This document shows, one piece after another, positions 45,201 through 49,187 of a stretch of DNA of 49,187 nucleotides (positions are counted from its first letter, which is position 1; each line of letters begins with the position of its first letter). The notes below the pieces were generated by a model. It saw only the letters and a list, made by a program, of their open reading frames with translations. It searched no databases and had not been told where the DNA came from. The DNA is from Cytophagales bacterium (GTDB lineage: Bacteria > Bacteroidota > Bacteroidia > Cytophagales > Cytophagaceae). Both the position numbers and the translations under genes were made by a program. The DNA lies in the NCBI GenBank assembly GCA_004294225.1, contig REBA01000020.1, forward strand, positions 1 through 49,187, in the 5' to 3' direction.

Positions 45201-46124
45201 TGCAGAAAATGTGATTTTTTGCTCTTTTTCTATGTTACCATCAGTTATGTCAGACAAATCTACCGTAAAGGTTTGCGAACCTCCCATAGTTACAGCCGAA
45301 ACATCAGCTATCGTTGGTGCTTTGTTAGCACTTACTATAATATTAAATGGAAGTACAAGGTTAGATTTACCAGCCTGAGATACTGTCAGTGTTATTTTAG
45401 CAGTGCCACTTTGACCTGCTACTGGAGTATACTTCAACTCAGAAATACCACTTGCATTTACTCCACTTACCGTTGGGTTAGGTATCAAGGCTGGGTTACT
45501 ACTTACGGCTACTGTTGTAGCTCCAGCTTGCATACCTCTTAATAATACGGTTTGTTGACTAGCACTTACACCTACGTTTTGCACCATAGGCACTGGAGCT
45601 ATCATTCTTGGGAAGGATTGGGCTGCTCCACCAACTTTAAAATCATCAAATTCTACTACGCCTGACTTACGATTTGCAGGCTGAATAGCAAATCTAACAG
45701 AATTGATTTTGGCAGGTGATACTTCTTTAAGTAAGCCTGTCATATCAAAACTAACGTCTATGAATTCGCTGCTTGGGTATACAATAGCAGAGGCTGGGAA
45801 TCTATTGCTTTTGCCATCGCTGTCTGTAAATGCAACTACTAATTCTACAAACTCGACACTACGTACTTTGAAACTGACAATAGGTCTTGCTGTAAGATTC
45901 ATAGGCAAATTATATCCAAACTCTTCAAAGAAAGTTTTTCCTGCTCGTACTTTCAGCGTACCATTAGAGGCACTCAAGGAGTAACCTTGATTGGCAGAAA
46001 ATGCTGACGGGACTAAGTTATTATCAAAATTCTCGGTAACGGTCGTCACTTGACCAAAGACGTTTAGGCTGCTTAGCATCGCTAAGCCACCTAAACAAAT
46101 ACTCGGTAATAGTTTACTTCTCAT
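42219..46124 (-). CDS. Multidomain secreted GH30 enzyme with T9SS sorting domain
   Basis: The 1301-residue product has a signal peptide (ICLGGLAMLSSLNVFGQ). An N-terminal beta-sandwich (about 25-165) comes first. Cadherin/Ig-like repeats follow (about 175-470; NKAPTIADVSAVTMGGSQTF), then a second carbohydrate-binding-like sandwich (about 490-675; GYIEDFSTYG). Another Ig-like repeat ends near 795, and the GH30 domain starts at about 805 (TFQTIQGIGCIGTFPVF). Its acid/base Glu (about 954) lies in CLQNEAEFAS (NEA, not the usual NEP), and the nucleophile Glu (about 1068) in WMTETSGGP. The T9SS tail (MIVYPNPSKGEVNIMLPSS) ends in IISAKGSATLRKKVIVE. It is separate from the GH28-GH30 unit. Confidence 0.9.
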   Translation of the reverse strand: MRSKLLPSICLGGLAMLSSLNVFGQVTTVTENFDNNLVPSAFSANQGYSLSASNGTLKVRAGKTFFEEFGYNLPMNLTARPIVSFKVRSVEFVELVVAFTDSDGKSNRFPASAIVYPSSEFIDVSFDMTGLLKEVSPAKINSVRFAIQPANRKSGVVEFDDFKVGGAAQSFPRMIAPVPMVQNVGVSASQQTVLLRGMQAGATTVAVSSNPALIPNPTVSGVNASGISELKYTPVAGQSGTAKITLTVSQAGKSNLVLPFNIIVSANKAPTIADVSAVTMGGSQTFTVDLSDITDGNIEKEQKITFSATSSDQAVLKNANIKFDYSDPLTRGKMTLTTEALASGSKDVNITLTLKDDGGTSFGGVDTKTIVVPLKVFAVYYKMPTMAALSNNNFAYVGTEYTEVLTNISDGNGGNKVSGIVATSSNTVAADNPIVSYTPGATTATLKYKLKNKQTTTFNIVISNTGAPANSNGNSSNTYSFVAKGTDPPYTGYIEDFSTYGVDGKPVTKNVLGDDYYSSGTGGNNRVAWMTNLEGSDNKWFIEGQGVEQTFTLDPANKKATVKFNKPADFPNTFAGIWYTPRRLFNLSGSKNLSLRVSCNPGSTVTFDLFDVNNNRYGNLEVNQKRVNATGAVYTFSFQGKPDDKGFDFSKVACVLINVSNMIAYNGEVSISELRIGSDAVGAPAPLPAGINILPIPDRTIFAGSKGIDIILHDVAVLKDQIDQNANITITATSSNASLIPNPIVGSVVKNMAAVKIRPNAGTGSAIITLKASSPGVADKTFTFNVNVIDKNSGSAGNVAINTSQTFQTIQGIGCIGTFPVFTVDPDETVGDLGASMLRIDISADYSGLSETDENDNSDPFVLDITKFKYQDNFEVFKKTKELGCDRVIGCVWTPPIWMKGMLAYNPLFDSQETPNKLLPEFYDEFAEFILGACLGFKNQFGYEMYSVCLQNEAEFASASNATATCGYTREQAAEVVRRVYPRLRAAGLSTRIHGFDQLPVQGNVLNWFQYFNSPAAGTQTMFDAFSIHAYGANAIDPAQLNNQQLQDYYAECQKGANKKELWMTETSGGPLGEAGGVDEMSSEFSAYANNMSAWVPLGIEKKFGMRFYVMKNFAKFVRPGAVRVGTVSSGGAAGIAFKHDANKTYSVVLVNTSGNPQQVKLSGAGLPSKMYAYLTAFNINCQLVDSVTTADNYMVNLPARSIMTLYSKYEDLLSSEDMDIANMEMIVYPNPSKGEVNIMLPSSNFKEVSVLDITGRVVLTQAVKANGTGTERLDLSGLQKGMYIISAKGSATLRKKVIVE

Positions 46125-46160
46125 TAGTTTGGGTTTTTGGTTTAGTTTATTTATTAATTA

Positions 46161-46470
46161 TTATTTATTGATTACTACTTTCTGAAATTGATTGTTGTAT
46201 TTAATAGTATACACTCCATTAGTAAATACTGAACTCTCTATATTCTGCAACACCAGCTTGTTTATGTAGATTACTGAATTGGTGATTTAGCATAGCACCC
46301 AATTGTGGAGTTGGGGCTGAATTAGAAGTGCATGGTTGTGAATGACTAACTGAACTATTGACTAGTAAATAAACAAATGACAAAAGCATCAAGAATAATT
46401 TCACAACCCAACTTCCACGAGAATAAAATTGAAAAAATGAAGTTCGATTTAAACTTAGTAGATTATTCAT
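46161..46470 (-). pseudogene. Decayed T9SS cargo gene (signal peptide and sorting tail remain)
   Basis: A frame from ATG 46470 gives 83 residues with a signal peptide (VVKLFLMLLSFVYLLVNSSV, then SHSQ). It stops at 46219 with no recognisable domain. In the next frame the same strand reads ESSVFTNGVYTIKYNNQ, then FQKVVINK, and a stop at 46161-46163. That is the end of a T9SS type-A sorting tail. The two frames overlap near 46219-46262. The body between signal peptide and tail was deleted and a frameshift followed. It could still give a short exported peptide, but decay is the simpler reading. Confidence 0.7.
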
Positions 46471-46745
46471 ATACTTATAAATAGTTTAAATTATATGGAA
46501 TGATTTATTGCTTTATATTATTTTAACAAGAATATATTATACAAATATAAGATAAGCAACCGAAAAAAACTACTAATTTTAAATTATTTATTTGTATTAC
46601 AGATGTTTACAAAATAAATAATACTATATAATAACAATAGCAAAAACCAATAAAAACTAATTAATAACAATTTAAATACAAAAACATAACAGAATATTTA
46701 CGTTATAATAACAATAAAAAGAAAGTCTACTTATTTAAAATATTT

Positions 46746-48551
46746 ATGAAAACTTTGAGATTAATTCTGCTCCTATGGGCTATGCTTTTGGCGATAAAAA
46801 GTAATGCTGCTATCAAAAATTTAAAAATATTCGCTACCAATGACCCACAAATAAATATAAATCAAATAATTGAAAATAAATTTACCGCATTATTTTGCGA
46901 TACAAGTAAATGTAAATTTGAAGCAAACAAGTTTGAAGCAGTTTATTGGGTGTACTTTGAATTGGAGAATAAAAAAAATGAGCCATTAATTTTAGAATTA
47001 CCCATGTTTTTTTACAATATCCAAACCTACTTTTTTACTGACGACATGCAGTATTTAGATTCTGTAACTAATGGTTACCAATTAAATATTAATAATAGAA
47101 AATATAAAACTCCTACCAATGCAATTCAGATACCCATAAAACGTAAATTAAAATGCTTTGTCCGATATAAAACATTTATACAAACGGGAATTTCAATCAC
47201 TATTGTAAAAAACACTGATTTTATAAACAACAAACTTAAAGAACACAGCTACAACGGAATTATTAATGGTATTTTCTTCTTAGCTATAATATATAGTGCA
47301 CTTTTTGCCTTCATATTACGAAGCAGAATATACCTATACTACATGTGCTATGTAATTAGTTTTTGGGTATTTATGCAATCCATTAGTCGGGTTACACCTA
47401 TGTATTTTTCATGGCTCCAGATTCCTTTTACGTTTGGTTTTTATATCATTCCCCATTATTTAATGAGTATTTTTCTTATTCTATATGGTAATGAATTGTT
47501 ACAACTATCTAAAAAATTATCAATATTTTCAAAAATCAATACTATCATAACATTGATACTTAATGTATTGTTAATTGCTTATTTAACAACTGGCTTTGAG
47601 TGGCGAAATAATGAAATAAATACTATAGCACTTTTTCCAACATTTTTAGCAGCTATTATATTAATTTATAGAAAATATACTGCTGCATGGTTTGTTTTTA
47701 CAGGTATCGCATTAATATTTATCGCATTTGTAGGTTTAAAATTAGGATCTGATATATATATCCCTTTGTTTTTTGCTTTCCCAATTTACGGGATTCTAGA
47801 AATTATAATTTTTGGTATTTCTATTACCTATTGGCTCAAAATGCTTTTTATAGAAAAAGAAAAAGCTACTCAACTAGCATTAAAATCTGCCAATGAACTA
47901 ACAATAATAAAAGAAAATCAAAATTTAATATTAGCAAAGGAAGTCGCCTTAAAAACAGATGAATTAAAAATAGCCAATGAACAATTAGAAAAATATGTGC
48001 AAAAAGTAGAGCGCCTAAATGTAGATTTAGAAAAAGACAATAATTCCCTAAAAGTGGAGGTAATAGACCAAATAACAGCCAGATCAGAAGACAAAACTAT
48101 GAACTTTAATGAATTTAAGGTTCGTTTTCCAGACGAGCAAAGTTGCTATAATCGTATCGAAAATTTAAAATGGAACAAAGATTATGTATGTCCAAAATGC
48201 GGCCAATCAAAATTTCTAGAATATAGACAAGTAAATAAACATACTAAAAGAAGATGCTCTACTTGTGGTTTTATAGATACTAGCACGTCTGCTACATTAT
48301 TTCACAACATAAAATTCCCTATTCAGAAAGCCTTTTACCTGACTTATGTAATGTGCACAAATAAAAATAAAACATTAGAAGAACTGTCTCTAGAAATAGA
48401 TTTGAGAACGGCAACCATTCATGCGTTTTCAAAAAAAATAAAAATGGCCATGAAGTCCACAAAATTGAATAAAAAAAACAAAGACAACTGGACGCTTATT
48501 ATCCTATACAATACAAAAGTAAAAAGTAAAGAAAACAACGCTGAAGAATGA
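46746..48551 (+). CDS. 7TMR-DISM receptor fused to an IS1595-type transposase zinc ribbon
   Basis: The 601-residue product has a signal peptide (LILLLWAMLLAIKSNA). A periplasmic 7TMR-DISMED2-like beta domain follows (about 40-160; YWVYFELENKKNEPLILELP). Seven membrane helices span about 172-370, and a cytoplasmic coiled coil about 375-440. From about 452 it turns into the N-terminal part of IS1595 transposases. FKVRFPDEQSCYNRIENLKW leads to a CPKCG...CSTCG zinc ribbon (about 479-510). ATLFHNIKFPIQKAFYLTYV and a helix-turn-helix-like end follow. The DDE nuclease is absent. The layout suggests a membrane-held regulator that binds DNA or RNA after sensing an outside ligand. This role is inferred. 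It lies next to glycan enzymes. Confidence 0.85.
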   Translation: MKTLRLILLLWAMLLAIKSNAAIKNLKIFATNDPQININQIIENKFTALFCDTSKCKFEANKFEAVYWVYFELENKKNEPLILELPMFFYNIQTYFFTDDMQYLDSVTNGYQLNINNRKYKTPTNAIQIPIKRKLKCFVRYKTFIQTGISITIVKNTDFINNKLKEHSYNGIINGIFFLAIIYSALFAFILRSRIYLYYMCYVISFWVFMQSISRVTPMYFSWLQIPFTFGFYIIPHYLMSIFLILYGNELLQLSKKLSIFSKINTIITLILNVLLIAYLTTGFEWRNNEINTIALFPTFLAAIILIYRKYTAAWFVFTGIALIFIAFVGLKLGSDIYIPLFFAFPIYGILEIIIFGISITYWLKMLFIEKEKATQLALKSANELTIIKENQNLILAKEVALKTDELKIANEQLEKYVQKVERLNVDLEKDNNSLKVEVIDQITARSEDKTMNFNEFKVRFPDEQSCYNRIENLKWNKDYVCPKCGQSKFLEYRQVNKHTKRRCSTCGFIDTSTSATLFHNIKFPIQKAFYLTYVMCTNKNKTLEELSLEIDLRTATIHAFSKKIKMAMKSTKLNKKNKDNWTLIILYNTKVKSKENNAEE

Positions 48552-48978
48552 TTAAAAATAAGAAGAGGGAACTGGAAAATATAATTTAACCTATTCTCAT
48601 AAAACAACTAATCCTATCTTGTATCGTGTATATTTTCTGCTTTATATATTCAACAGTCTATTGAAAAAAAGGGAAGAATATCAAACTATGTTTTTTATAG
48701 CTTGTTGATGGCGAAACTTATTACCATAGTATTAGCTCTGTTTGCAAATACTCCTGTAGATTAGATAAACCATTACTTTTGGCGAATAGACCGCGTAATA
48801 TATTTATTATTAATTTATATGGTATTTGTAGAGGTATTATAATAAACCGTTATCATTAATAGTAAAATATTATAAATTATAAATTGATTTTTAATATTTT
48901 ACAAATTCGAAACTAATATATTTGATGTCGGTTTATTATTAGACAAAAAAAATTTCTATCTATATCCCTTATTATATC
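48552..48978. other. Intergenic region without recognised genes
   Basis: About 430 A+T-rich bases between the receptor gene and the terminator at 48979. Both strands are full of stops. A short stretch near 48700-48770 could be decayed coding sequence, but I recognise no family. Nothing firm can be called here. Confidence 0.4.
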
Positions 48979-49023
48979 AAAAGGAGAAGCCCTTTATTTG
49001 TTCAACAAAGGGCTTCTCCTTTT
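48979..49023 (-). terminator. Terminator of the edge T9SS gene
   Basis: A perfect 17-bp stem (arms 48979-48995 and 49007-49023, AAAAGGAGAAGCCCTTT) with an 11-base loop lies 22 bases past the stop at 49046. It ends in TTTT on the minus strand and TTTTATTT on the plus strand. Confidence 0.85.
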
Positions 49024-49045
49024 ATTTGTATTCTGAAATAGCGGA

Positions 49046-49120
49046 TTACTCTACTATTACTTTCTTTCTTAATGTTGCACTTCCTTTAGCAGAAATAATG
49101 TACATCCCTTTTTGTAAGCC
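49046..49120 (-). repeat. 75-bp repeat, copy 2 (T9SS tail end)
   Basis: Matches 42219-42293 with two base differences, both silent or near-silent in the shared frame (GLQKGMYIISAKGSATLRKK, VIVE). Upstream of the repeat the two tails diverge. Confidence 0.9.
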
Positions 49121-49187
49121 TTCTAATGATAGTCTAATATCATTATGATTGTTTCTTACTACTTGGCTCATCACTACTCTTCCTGAC
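49046..49187 (-). CDS. T9SS-secreted protein, C-terminal fragment (5' part outside window)
   Basis: Only the last ~46 codons are visible. They read SGRVVMSQVVRNNHND, then IRLSLEGLQKGMYIISAKG and the final SATLRKKVIVE with stop at 49046. This is the second half of a T9SS type-A sorting domain, so the whole protein is expected to be a large exported protein. The tail nearly copies that of the 1301-residue GH30 protein. The body and its function lie outside the window. A strong terminator follows. Confidence 0.88.
   Translation of the reverse strand, partial: SGRVVMSQVVRNNHNDIRLSLEGLQKGMYIISAKGSATLRKKVIVE

Noticed and set aside
45186-45542. A 118-codon plus-strand frame inside the large GH30 gene
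   Set aside because: It is a shadow of the Ig-like repeat region; it is rich in Tyr, Ser, Arg and Trp as expected from antisense of Thr/Val/Ser-rich coding sequence.
48552-48978. A decayed transposase or other gene after the receptor gene
   Set aside because: Short translated pieces on both strands show no recognisable motif, so no family call is possible.

Overview
The window is strongly A+T-rich and almost certainly comes from a member of the phylum Bacteroidota, possibly the Cytophagales. Three things point there. Two complete genes, one gene cut by the window edge and one gene remnant end in type IX secretion (T9SS) type-A sorting domains, and a PorE-like OmpA-family protein lies at the left edge. 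Starts lack clear Shine-Dalgarno sequences, and TAnnTTTG-type -7 boxes precede slyD and ndk. Families such as DUF4293, Bacteroidota-type dihydroorotase (DDQVHFREPG) and 7TMR-DISM receptors are typical of the phylum. The genus cannot be fixed from the sequence alone.

Left part (1-23.5 kb) is mainly core metabolism and information processing. It holds a PorE-like protein plus DUF4293 protein, truA facing an HMG-CoA lyase-like gene, slyD, a membrane GAF sensor without a kinase, a hydrolase plus dxs pair, scpA facing ndk across a perfect 16-bp inverted repeat, a CLC antiporter with fluoride-clade motifs, and a carotenoid operon crtI-crtB-ispH-crtZ. Then follow divIC/ftsB, pyrC, a 1313-residue SF1 helicase, a HAD hydrolase, tRNA-His(GUG) with its own terminator, and an RlmI-like rRNA methyltransferase. 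dxs and ispH supply isoprenoid precursors. crtB and crtI turn them into a coloured carotene and crtZ hydroxylates it. No lycopene cyclase is present here.

Middle part (23.5-38.4 kb) starts with a secreted GH43/CBM6-like enzyme. It is followed by the first ~32 codons of an ECF sigma factor cut by a 939-bp defective IS5-like element, and the rest of that sigma gene is missing. An RND tripartite efflux operon (lipoprotein fusion protein, HAE1 pump, OprM-like outer membrane factor) comes next. After it lies a two-gene unit, transglutaminase-DUF2126 then circularly permuted ATP-grasp-Alpha-E, of the predicted peptide-ligase/transglutaminase type.

Right part (38.4-49.2 kb) is a polysaccharide-degradation region on the minus strand. 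It has a GH28-GH30 operon, a 1301-residue multidomain GH30 protein with a T9SS tail, a decayed T9SS cargo gene (signal peptide and sorting tail remain, in different frames), and at the right edge the tail of another T9SS protein. The last 75 bp of that gene nearly match the end of the 1301-residue gene. Between them on the plus strand lies the most unusual gene: a 7TMR-DISM membrane receptor with a coiled coil whose C-terminus is an IS1595-type transposase zinc ribbon without the DDE nuclease. It looks like a membrane-anchored nucleic-acid-binding regulator built from a domesticated transposase part.
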